This document shows positions 57,765-64,000 of a stretch of DNA of 64,000 nt, one piece after another. Both the position numbers and the translations under genes were made by a program. The notes under the pieces are model-generated. The model did no database searches. It was not told the DNA's origin and saw nothing but the letters and a program-made list of their open reading frames with translations. Source of the stretch: Embleya scabrispora (GTDB lineage: Bacteria > Actinomycetota > Actinomycetes > Streptomycetales > Streptomycetaceae); NCBI RefSeq assembly GCF_002024165.1, contig NZ_MWQN01000001.1, positions 3,761,365 through 3,825,364 on the forward strand, written 5' to 3'. Every line of letters starts with the position of its first letter. The stretch's first letter is position 1.

Positions 57765-58505
57765 ATGCCGTACCCGCAGTACACAATGCTCGGCATGGCG
57801 CGTTTCGAGAATCAGGATCTGACCGACGCCGAGTTTCGCGACTGCGACCTGACCCGCGCCCGACTGATCGGCGTGGTGGCGCGGGACGTCGTGATCGACG
57901 GGCTGGTCGGCAACTTGGTGGTCAACGGCGTGGAGGTGACGTCCTACGTCGAGGCGGAGCTGGACCGGCGGTATCCGGTTCGGTTGCTGATGCGCTCGGA
58001 TGACCCGGCCGATCTGCGGATAGCTCTTTCTCAGCTACGGGATGACTGGGCGAGGACGGTCGAGCGGCTCCGTGCGATGGCCGCGGGCTCCGAGCACCGG
58101 CGGGTCGCCGGCGAGTGGTCGGCGGTGGAGACCCTGCGCCACCTGGTTTTCGTGCACGACTCGTGGTTTCGCCGCTGCTGCCTGGGATCGACTCAGCCCT
58201 TCTCTGCGATCGGGTTGGCGTCCGACTTCGTGCCCGATCAGGAGGAACAGGGCCTCGACCGAGCGGCGAACCCGGGTCTCGACGAGGTACTGGCCGTGCG
58301 CGGCGAACAGTTCGCCGAGCTGGAGCGTTGGCTGGTGAACGTGACGGTCGACGAGCTGTCCGCGATCGCTCCCGTTCCTGCGGGATCGGGCTGGCCGCCG
58401 TACGCCGTGGGCAAGTCGGTGGTGGAGTGTCTGCGGGTGGTGCTGAACGAGGACTGGGCACACCACGGGTTCTGCGTCCGTGACCTCGACATGCAGGAAC
58501 GCTGA
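57765..58505 (+). CDS. DinB-family protein with pentapeptide-like N-terminus
   Basis: A 246-residue protein. Residues ~10-40 read FENQDLTDAEFRDCDLTRARL, a short pentapeptide-repeat (A(D/N)LxX) segment. The rest is a DinB-type four-helix bundle with AGEWSAVETLRHLVFVHDSW and a C-terminal LNEDWAHHGFCVRDLD. The His residues in RHLVFVHDSW and EDWAHHGF are candidate metal ligands. DinB proteins are thiol-dependent transferases or stress proteins. ATG at 57795 is an alternative start. It shares a transcript with the MarR gene. Confidence 0.8.
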   Translation: MPYPQYTMLGMARFENQDLTDAEFRDCDLTRARLIGVVARDVVIDGLVGNLVVNGVEVTSYVEAELDRRYPVRLLMRSDDPADLRIALSQLRDDWARTVERLRAMAAGSEHRRVAGEWSAVETLRHLVFVHDSWFRRCCLGSTQPFSAIGLASDFVPDQEEQGLDRAANPGLDEVLAVRGEQFAELERWLVNVTVDELSAIAPVPAGSGWPPYAVGKSVVECLRVVLNEDWAHHGFCVRDLDMQER

Positions 58506-58894
58506 GCTGGATCCTTGAGCTGTGCGACGTGCTGTTGTGCGCGGACGGGCCGGTGCGGACGCCGGCTGCCGAAGACGCCCGTCGCTCCGCGTGACAGCCG
58601 ACGATGTGGAACTAGCCGAGAGCTGTCCCGTTTCGCCAAGTGAGGCCGCGCTGCGGGGCGTTACGGTCCTCGGATGGAGTTCTTGGGCCCGCCTCGGGCA
58701 ACTCGTTTTCGGGGTTCGGCAGGAGTGGGTTCCGGCAACAGGCCGTGTCGCGCTCGAACTGGACTTCTCCTCGGACGGCGTCCGCTGCGAGACAGCCCGG
58801 CGGGCCCCTTGGCGCCGATGCCGTGATCTGCCGTGGCCGGTGTGATCACGGCGTCGGAGCTTTCCTGATCCTTCAGGCCGCACACGGACGGCTG
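58506..58894. other. 389-bp gap without supported gene
   Basis: Several overlapping open frames exist, none with a ribosome binding site or convincing codon periodicity. It may hold a decayed member of the small-protein family that follows. No repeat or terminator was identified. Confidence 0.4.
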
Positions 58895-59086
58895 TCAGAG
58901 CAGGTGGTCGGCTTTCCCGGCTTTGATGTCGCGGATGAGGGTGCGGAGGGCGTCGACGGTGTCGGTGAGGTAGGCGTCCTCGTGCCCGGCGACGGCGATG
59001 TAGGCGTTGCCGTCGCCGTCGGTGCCGAGGCGGAAGCAGTTGTTGCCGGTGGCGCAGAAGGGGTCTTCCCAGGTGACGTCGGGCAT
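58895..59086 (-). CDS. Small DUF397-like protein, copy 2
   Basis: A 63-residue acidic protein: MPDVTWEDPFCATGNNCFRL, GTDGDGNAYIAVAGHEDAYL and TDTVDALRTLIRDIKAGKAD. It resembles the small DUF397-like partners that accompany XRE-DUF5753 regulators (WhiJ/AbaA-type loci). GGGAGA precedes the ATG. It is a close paralogue of the next gene, about 80 percent identical by eye, and lies 12 bp after it on the same strand. Confidence 0.8.
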   Translation of the reverse strand: MPDVTWEDPFCATGNNCFRLGTDGDGNAYIAVAGHEDAYLTDTVDALRTLIRDIKAGKADHLL

Positions 59087-59098
59087 TGATGCTCTCCC

Positions 59099-59293
59099 TT
59101 ACTGGAGCAGGTGGTCGGCTTCGCCGGCTTTGATGTTGCGGATGAGGGTGCGGAGGGCGTCTATGGAGTCTGTGAGGTAGGCGTTCTCGTGCCCGGCGAT
59201 GGCGATGTAGGCATTGCCTTCGTTGTCGGTGCCGAGGCGGAAGCATGAGTTGCCCTCGGCGCAGAAGGGGTCTTCCCAGGTGATGTCAGGCAT
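59099..59293 (-). CDS. Small DUF397-like protein, copy 1
   Basis: A 64-residue protein: MPDITWEDPFCAEGNSCFRL, GTDNEGNAYIAIAGHENAYL, TDSIDALRTLIRNIKAGEAD. Two Cys six residues apart and a conserved Gly-Asn-Ala-Tyr-Ile-Ala core are shared with copy 2. GAGGAG precedes the ATG, and the bases around both start codons are alike, indicating a tandem duplication. It follows the XRE gene by 11 bp. Partner proteins of this kind bind the DUF5753 regulator. Confidence 0.8.
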   Translation of the reverse strand: MPDITWEDPFCAEGNSCFRLGTDNEGNAYIAIAGHENAYLTDSIDALRTLIRNIKAGEADHLLQ

Positions 59294-59304
59294 TGATGAT
59301 CTCC

Positions 59305-60156
59305 TCACAATTGGCGCGCGATCTTGTGGATGAAATCGCGGGACTGCTCGGGGGGCAGGGCCAGATGCTCCGACCAGTCCAGCTGCGCTCGATACTTGGC
59401 CAGTTGGTTCTCGGCCCACATGAACGTCGGTCCGTGTGAGCTGTCGATCTGGACGGTGTCGAGCAGCGGAACCGGCCCTTCGGCGTAGAGGACGCTTTGG
59501 CCGGCGCCAGGAAACGCGCCCGCCTCGAACGGGATGACACGCAGGGTGACGTTGGGCCTCTCGGCAACGTCGATGAGATGTGCCAACTGCGCACGCACGA
59601 CGTTGTCGCCGCCGAATCGCATCCGAAGCGCCGCTTCATGGACCACCGCACGAAACGTGGGTGGATCTTGTCGGTCCAGAACCTGTTGCCGTTCGGCGCG
59701 ATGGGCGAGACGGAGCCCGACTTCGTGATCGGGAAGCAAGGGAACTGCGACTCGGAAGACGGAGAGGGCGTGGTCGGACGTCTGGAGGAGCCCGGGAATG
59801 TGCACGGTGTTCGCGACACGCATCCCGATTGCGGAAGCCTCCAACTCGGCGATGTCCAGCAAACCCTGGGGCAGCTTGCCCCGGTAGTGATCCCACCAGC
59901 CCTTGGCATCGGACTCCGCCATCGCGACAAGCGCTTCGAGGTAACGCTCGTCGGTGCAGCCGCAGTTGCAGGCCAAGGTTCGCAGCCGCTCGGCGCTGAT
60001 CGAACGTGAGCCCGACTCCATGTTGGAAATCTTCCCCCGATCAACGCCCAGCAGCCCTGCCGCGTACTCGGCGGACATGTCTGCCGAGGTTCGCATCCGC
60101 CGCAGTTCGCCACCCAAGCGTTTCTGCCGCTCGGTGAGCACTGTCCTGGAGGCCAT
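59305..60156 (-). CDS. XRE-family regulator with DUF5753 domain (WhiJ-like)
   Basis: A 283-residue regulator. The N-terminal HTH (LGGELRRMRTSADMSAEYAA, GLLGVDRGKISNMESGSRS) is followed by a DUF5753 domain (about residues 95-275) with IPGLLQTSDHA, AERQQVLDRQDPPTF, LAHLIDVAERPNVTLRVIPF and GPVPLLDTVQ. Such proteins form repressor pairs with DUF397 proteins in streptomycete development. AAGGAG precedes the ATG at 60156. Divergent from a HATPase gene with a palindrome between them, an arrangement typical of WhiJ/abaA-like loci. Confidence 0.9.
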   Translation of the reverse strand: MASRTVLTERQKRLGGELRRMRTSADMSAEYAAGLLGVDRGKISNMESGSRSISAERLRTLACNCGCTDERYLEALVAMAESDAKGWWDHYRGKLPQGLLDIAELEASAIGMRVANTVHIPGLLQTSDHALSVFRVAVPLLPDHEVGLRLAHRAERQQVLDRQDPPTFRAVVHEAALRMRFGGDNVVRAQLAHLIDVAERPNVTLRVIPFEAGAFPGAGQSVLYAEGPVPLLDTVQIDSSHGPTFMWAENQLAKYRAQLDWSEHLALPPEQSRDFIHKIARQL

Positions 60157-60244
60157 GCCGCTCCTTCTCTCTGCCGTCTGGAGCAGTCTGCCCTGCCCAC
60201 GGGTGCGGACGTAGCCAAGATTGGTTCATTAGTCTCGTCTGGGT

Positions 60245-60256
60245 GGCAAATTTGCC
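60245..60256. promoter_or_regulatory. 12-bp perfect palindrome in the XRE/HATPase promoter
   Basis: GGCAAATTTGCC, AT-rich in an otherwise GC-rich intergenic region, between divergent genes starting at 60156 and 60442. A likely site for the XRE regulator; no consensus is known to me. Confidence 0.5.
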
Positions 60257-60441
60257 CCGCCGTGTTCTACGCTCGGTACTGTTGAACCTACGCAAAGCGA
60301 TGCCGGAAGTGCACCGCGTGAGCATGCTCGCCTGTTCCGGGGTGGGTATGTCGCGCTCGGGAGGTAGGCCACCGGTGTTGTCGGCGGCGCGTGTTCGGCG
60401 CGCTCCGTGCCCATCACGACTGTTTTGTCGAGGAGTTGGCC

Positions 60442-60867
60442 ATGTCCGAAACGCTCTGTTCCGACGACCGATGTACGCCTCCGATTCCCGTTGTTCCGTC
60501 GCACTGGAGCCTTCCCGCCGAGCCTGCCTCGGTGCGGTGTGCTCGGCGGGCTGTCGTCGGGGCGCTTCCGCCTGGCTGTTCTGCCGAGATGGTGGATGAA
60601 CTGGTGCTGTTGGCCTCCGAATTGGTGACCAACGCGGTGCGCTACGGGGCGCGGCGGCCGGTCGAGATGGTGCTCTGGTTCGTGGACGGGTACTTCTGGC
60701 TCGCCGTTTCCGATCACGGGTCCGGGCGGCCCCGGATCGGGTCGCCGGGGCGGCGGGACTGTGGTGGGCGCGGGTTGTTGCTCGTCGATCGGGTCGCCGA
60801 TGTGTGGGCCGTGGTGGCGCGGCCCGGGTGCGGCAAGTCGGTCGTGGTGGGGATGCGGCGGCGGTGA
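60442..60867 (+). CDS. ATP-binding anti-sigma-factor-type kinase (HATPase)
   Basis: A 141-residue GHKL ATPase domain of the RsbW/SpoIIAB type: LASELVTNAVRYGARRPVEM (N box), VSDHGSGRPRIGS (G1) and GGRGLLLVDRVADVWAVVAR (G2). ATG 60442 with GAGGAG upstream; longer frames upstream are out of register with the fold. Small HATPases next to XRE-DUF5753/DUF397 genes are typical of the abaA-type loci. It may phosphorylate an anti-anti-sigma partner not present here. Confidence 0.88.
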   Translation: MSETLCSDDRCTPPIPVVPSHWSLPAEPASVRCARRAVVGALPPGCSAEMVDELVLLASELVTNAVRYGARRPVEMVLWFVDGYFWLAVSDHGSGRPRIGSPGRRDCGGRGLLLVDRVADVWAVVARPGCGKSVVVGMRRR

Positions 60868-61233
60868 CCGGCGGTGCGCCGGCCCGACGGGTTGGGTGGG
60901 GAAACAGCCGGATCAGAGGATGGTGATCGAGGGCCTTCGAGTGTGATTGCTATTGGCAAAGGCGGGCCGAAGTGGGCTACTTCGGTGGTGGTCCGGTCGA
61001 AGTTCGGGTCGTCGGAGGCAAGTTCGATCGAATCTGTGGGCTCTGGGAATGCATGGGTTATCCGCGTAACCCGCCAGTCCCGCTTTCAGTTGATCGGATA
61101 GGTTCCGCGCGTCCCGGCGGCGCCTCTAAACTCGCTCCGCTGCGGCCCCAGGTCCCACGGACCGCGGTTTGGTACCCGATCGGCGCCTCGGGCCACGCGC
61201 GGGGTGTCCGCTGGAGAGGAGCCCTACCGCCCC
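60868..61233. other. 366-bp intergenic region with one hairpin
   Basis: Contains CCGAAGT-GGGCT-ACTTCGG (60967-60985), a perfect 7-bp stem that may terminate the HATPase message. The rest holds the promoter of the DUF485/symporter operon (possible -10 TAGGTT near 61101). No gene is seen. Confidence 0.45.
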
Positions 61234-61641
61234 ATGCCGACTCCGCACAAAGATCCGCAAGATCGTCCCCCAGAGCAGGAATCCGAGCCGACGGTGGAAT
61301 CCGTCTCCGTCCCGGCTCCGCGCGCGCCGTACGTCGACGACCGCACCGGCTACCTGGAAATGGAACAGGATCCGAGATTCGGCGCGCTGAAACGGCGTCA
61401 ACGGTCCTTCATCTTCCCGGTCACCGTCGCATTCCTCGGGTGGTTCCTGCTCTACGTGGTCATGTCCGCCTACGCGCGCGACTTCATGGCCAAGGAACTG
61501 ATGAACCACATCAACGTCGCCCTGGTGTTCGGCCTGCTCCAGTTCGTGTCGACGTTCCTGATCGCCTGGGCCTATTCGCGATTCGCGCGGACCCGACTCG
61601 ACCCCGTCGCCACCGAACTGCGAGAGGAACTCGAAGCGTGA
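61234..61641 (+). CDS. DUF485-family membrane protein
   Basis: A 135-residue protein with an acidic, Pro-rich cytoplasmic N-terminus and two membrane helices (FIFPVTVAFLGWFLLYVVMS and INVALVFGLLQFVSTFLIAW) separated by a short loop. RFGALKRRQRSFIFP is the DUF485 signature. DUF485 proteins (YjcH type) precede the acetate/cation symporter ActP in the same operon. GAGAGGAG is upstream of ATG 61234. Its stop overlaps the next gene (GTGA), so both are made together. Confidence 0.88.
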   Translation: MPTPHKDPQDRPPEQESEPTVESVSVPAPRAPYVDDRTGYLEMEQDPRFGALKRRQRSFIFPVTVAFLGWFLLYVVMSAYARDFMAKELMNHINVALVFGLLQFVSTFLIAWAYSRFARTRLDPVATELREELEA

Positions 61642-63356
61642 ACCTTTCTCTCGAACTCGCCGCGAAGTCCAGCAACCGAGGTTGGACGTTCGCGATGTTC
61701 GCCATACTGGTCGTGGTGACTCTCGGCATCACCTTCTGGGCCAGTCGCAAGAACCGCACGGCGGCCGACTTCTACGCCGGCGGTCGCTCGTTCACCTCGC
61801 TCCAGAACGGCCTGGCCATCGGCGGCGACTACATGTCGGCCGCGTCCTTCCTCGGCATCGCGGGCATCCTGGCGCTGTCCGGCTACGACGGGTTCCTGTA
61901 CTCGATCGGCTTCCTGGTCGCCTGGCTGGTGGCGCTGCTCCTGGTCGCCGAACCGATGCGCAACTCCGGCCGGTTCACCATGGCCGACGTGCTGGCGAAC
62001 CGGATGCGCGAGCGTCCCGTGCGGATGGCCGCGAGCGTGTCCACGATCGTGGTGTCGATCTTCTACCTGATCGCGCAGATGGTCGGCGCGGCCTCGGTCG
62101 TCTCGCTCCTGCTCGACGTCAAGAGCGACGCCGCGCAGATCTCGGTCATCGCCGCGGTCGGCGCGCTGATGATCGTGTACGTCACCGTCGGCGGCATGAA
62201 GGGCACCTCCTGGGTGCAGATCGTCAAGGCCGGCCTGCTGATGGTGGGCGCGTTCGTGATGTGCGTGTGGGTGCTGGCCAAGTTCGACTTCAACGTGGCG
62301 GACCTGCTCGGCACGGCGGCGAGCAAGTCCGGGTCGGGTGAGTCGTTCCTGCAGCCGGGGCTCAAGTACGGCGCCACCGACGGCTGGTCGAAGATCGACC
62401 TGATCTCGCTCGGTCTGGCCCTGGTGCTCGGTACGGCGGGCCTGCCGCACATCCTGGTCCGCTTCTACACCGTGCCCAACGCCCGCGTCGCGCGCCGCTC
62501 GGTGACCTGGGCGATCGGCATCATCGGGGTGTTCTACCTGATGACCCTGATCCTGGGCTTCGGCGCCGCCGCGCTGATCGGCAGCAAGGAGATCAAGAAG
62601 GCCGACCCGAGCGGCAACACCGCCGCGACCCGGCTCGCCGAACACCTCGGCGGCGGCGCGGGCACCACCGGCGGCGCGCTGATGCTGGCCTTCATCGCCG
62701 CGGTGGCCTTCGCGACCATCCTGGCCGTGGTGGCCGGGCTCACCCTCGCGTCGTCCTCGTCGTTCGCGCACGACCTGTACGCGAACGTCTTCCGCAAGGG
62801 CCGCACCACCGACAAGGACGAGGTCAAGGTCGCGCGGATCTCGGCGCTGGTGATCGGTACGGCCGCGATCGTACTGTCGGTGTTCGCCCGCGAGTTGAAC
62901 GTGGCGTTCCTGGTCGCGCTGGCGTTCGCGATCGCCGCCTCGGCGAACCTGCCGGCGATCCTGTTCTCGCTGTTCTGGAAGAACTTCAACACGCGCGGCG
63001 CGGTGTTCGGCATCTACGGCGGCCTGGTCACCTCGGTGCTCGTGGTGCTGTTGTCCCCGATCTGCTGGGGCGGGGCCACCGATACGAAGCCCGCGATCAA
63101 GCAGTTGACGGCCAAGCAGGCGTCCGATTGCGACGTCTCGAAGGACCGCAAGGATGTGGGCAACGCCACGGCGCTGTTCAGCTGTACGACGCCGGCGCCC
63201 ATCCCGCTGGAGAACCCGGGCATCATCTCGATCCCGGTCGGCTTCGCGTGCGCCGCGATCGGCGCGATGTCGGGCCGCCGGCGGCGTACCGACGACGACG
63301 ACCGCAAGTTCGCCGAACTCGAGGTCAGGGCCCTGACCGGAGCCGGCGCGCACTGA
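61638..63356 (+). CDS. Solute/cation symporter, ActP-like (SSS family)
   Basis: A 572-residue, ~13-helix sodium/solute symporter: FYAGGRSFTSLQNGLAIGGD, YMSAASFLGIAG (the SSS signature), MIVYVTVGGMKGTSWVQIVK, GLPHILVRFYTVPNARVARR and VAFATILAVVAGLTLASSSS. These place it with the ActP/MctP group that imports acetate and other short monocarboxylates. GTG at 61638 overlaps the DUF485 stop; a longer upstream frame is not coding. The last ~100 residues include an inserted Cys-containing loop (DCDVSKDRKDVG) in the outside face. Confidence 0.9.
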   Translation: MNLSLELAAKSSNRGWTFAMFAILVVVTLGITFWASRKNRTAADFYAGGRSFTSLQNGLAIGGDYMSAASFLGIAGILALSGYDGFLYSIGFLVAWLVALLLVAEPMRNSGRFTMADVLANRMRERPVRMAASVSTIVVSIFYLIAQMVGAASVVSLLLDVKSDAAQISVIAAVGALMIVYVTVGGMKGTSWVQIVKAGLLMVGAFVMCVWVLAKFDFNVADLLGTAASKSGSGESFLQPGLKYGATDGWSKIDLISLGLALVLGTAGLPHILVRFYTVPNARVARRSVTWAIGIIGVFYLMTLILGFGAAALIGSKEIKKADPSGNTAATRLAEHLGGGAGTTGGALMLAFIAAVAFATILAVVAGLTLASSSSFAHDLYANVFRKGRTTDKDEVKVARISALVIGTAAIVLSVFARELNVAFLVALAFAIAASANLPAILFSLFWKNFNTRGAVFGIYGGLVTSVLVVLLSPICWGGATDTKPAIKQLTAKQASDCDVSKDRKDVGNATALFSCTTPAPIPLENPGIISIPVGFACAAIGAMSGRRRRTDDDDRKFAELEVRALTGAGAH

Positions 63357-63419
63357 GCGCGCACCGCCACGGTCTCGGACTCCGGTCCCGGCGGCTCGCG
63401 CCCGGGTCCGGGATCGTGG

Positions 63420-63974
63420 CTATGCGTTGCGGCTGGGGTGGCCGAAGCGGCCCTTGTAGAACAGCAGCGGCGCGCACTCCACGCGGGGCGCGTCGAGGGC
63501 CTGGACCCGGCCGATCACGATCTCGTGGTCGCCGCCGTCCACGACGCTCTCCAGCGTGCAGTCGACCCAGGCCAGTACATCGTCCAGCCTCGGCGATCCG
63601 GTCGGCGTCGGGGCGTGGGAGACGCCGGCGAACTTGTCGGCGCCGCTGACCGCGAAGGCGCGGCACAGGGCTTCCTGGTCCTCGGCGAGGACGTTGACGC
63701 AGAAGCGGCCGCCCGGGCGGATGCGCGGCCAGGTGGTGGAGGTCTTGGCGACGAAGAAGGTGACCAACGGCGGGTCGAGCGAGAGCGAGGCGAAGGACTG
63801 ACACGCGAAGCCCACCGGGGTGTCGCCGTCGAGCGCGGTGATCACCGTCACGCCGCTGGCGAAGTGGCCGAGGACGTGTCGGAACGTGGCGGCCTCGACG
63901 ATGCCGTCGCCCTCGGGCAGGGCGATCGCGGCGGGATCCGCCGGCTTCGTGCTCGCTGCGTCGATCTTGCCCAT
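63420..63974 (-). CDS. Flavin reductase, HsaB-like
   Basis: A 184-residue FMN-binding split-barrel protein: FRHVLGHFASGVTVITALDG, VGFACQSFASLSLDPPLVTF, GRFCVNVLAEDQEALCRAFA, DKFAGVSH and WVDCTLESVVDGGDHEIVIG. The GFACQSFASLSLDPPLV and DGGDHEIVIG blocks match the reductase HsaB (Rv3567c), which supplies reduced flavin to the HsaA monooxygenase of steroid ring degradation. It has an N-terminal extension of about 20 residues. A promoter or HsaA partner would lie past the window edge at 64000. Outside the tight operator set, but fits the same metabolic theme. Confidence 0.85.
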   Translation of the reverse strand: MGKIDAASTKPADPAAIALPEGDGIVEAATFRHVLGHFASGVTVITALDGDTPVGFACQSFASLSLDPPLVTFFVAKTSTTWPRIRPGGRFCVNVLAEDQEALCRAFAVSGADKFAGVSHAPTPTGSPRLDDVLAWVDCTLESVVDGGDHEIVIGRVQALDAPRVECAPLLFYKGRFGHPSRNA

Positions 63975-64000
63975 GATGGACTTCCTCGCAGGTGTCTAGG

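Noticed and set aside
60972-61637. A 222-residue N-terminal extension of the symporter
   Set aside because: It is the DUF485 gene read out of frame. The GTG start overlapping the DUF485 stop is the family arrangement.

Overview
The window is high-GC actinobacterial DNA, almost certainly from a Streptomyces-like (Streptomycetales) organism. Nearly every gene has strongly G/C-biased third codon positions, and GTG or TTG starts and 4-bp stop/start overlaps are common. The first 19 kb carries the streptomycete block proC - HAD - MFS - acuC-like - phosphatase - BdtA-like DNA-binding protein - AURKAIKK ribosomal protein - epimerase - acyltransferase - rsbN/bldN - HAD-IB - glutaredoxin - rex - hemA-hemC-hemD - hemB. 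Genus cannot be fixed from the sequence alone. No tRNA, rRNA, CRISPR array, insertion sequence or origin was seen.

Layout. (1) 1-19.2 kb: ABC permease, proline synthesis, then the developmental sigma factor BldN with its membrane anti-sigma RsbN, and a redox-controlled tetrapyrrole operon (rex-hemA-hemC-hemD, hemB behind it). Three regulatory sites can be read directly: a BldD-type box upstream of bldN, a sigma-BldN-type promoter between bldN and rsbN, and a near-consensus Rex operator before rex. (2) 19.3-22.7 kb: two small self-contained regulatory modules, MarR/hydrolase and DUF4260/TetR, each with clear palindromic operators. (3) 22.7-25.0 kb: gene-free repeat land, with five short GC-rich repeats and then eight copies of a ~207-bp unit in two facing arrays. 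(4) 25.0-53.8 kb: an accessory catabolic region rich in acyl-CoA chemistry: CoA ligase, five acyl-CoA dehydrogenases, four SDRs, two MaoC-fold proteins, an alpha-methylacyl-CoA-racemase-like CaiB protein, cyclase, amidohydrolase, Rieske protein and Zn alcohol dehydrogenase. The SDR/dehydrogenase pair at 45.8-47.8 kb resembles the mycobacterial ipdF-fadE30 pair of steroid ring C/D breakdown, and an HsaB-like flavin reductase lies at 63.4 kb. Unrelated small genes (methyltransferase, AraC, DHFR-like, GNAT, kinase, lipoproteins) are interleaved. (5) 53.9-57.0 kb: a WXG100-like gene with a probable secreted partner and membrane proteins. (6) 57.2-60.9 kb: MarR, DinB, and a WhiJ-type set of XRE-DUF5753 regulator, two tandem small DUF397-like proteins and a HATPase. 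(7) 61.2-64 kb: DUF485/acetate-type symporter pair and the flavin reductase.

The most interesting signal is a shared 15-bp operator, CTGAC-N5-GTCAG. It stands before the Rieske/CoA-ligase pair, twice between the cysteine-hydrolase-like gene and the amidohydrolase operon, before the SDR at 35.1 kb, before the dehydrogenase-racemase-hydratase operon at 45.2 kb, between the divergent SDR and cyclase genes at 49.0 kb, and before the alcohol dehydrogenase at 52.6 kb. A weaker copy precedes the MFS gene at 2.4 kb. The separate catabolic operons therefore look like one regulon under a single dimeric repressor whose gene is not evident in the window. The motif is not the CAAG/CTTG (KstR2) or AAC/GTT (KstR) type known for mycobacterial steroid genes. 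All family assignments come from reading the sequence and from memory of the families; no search was run.
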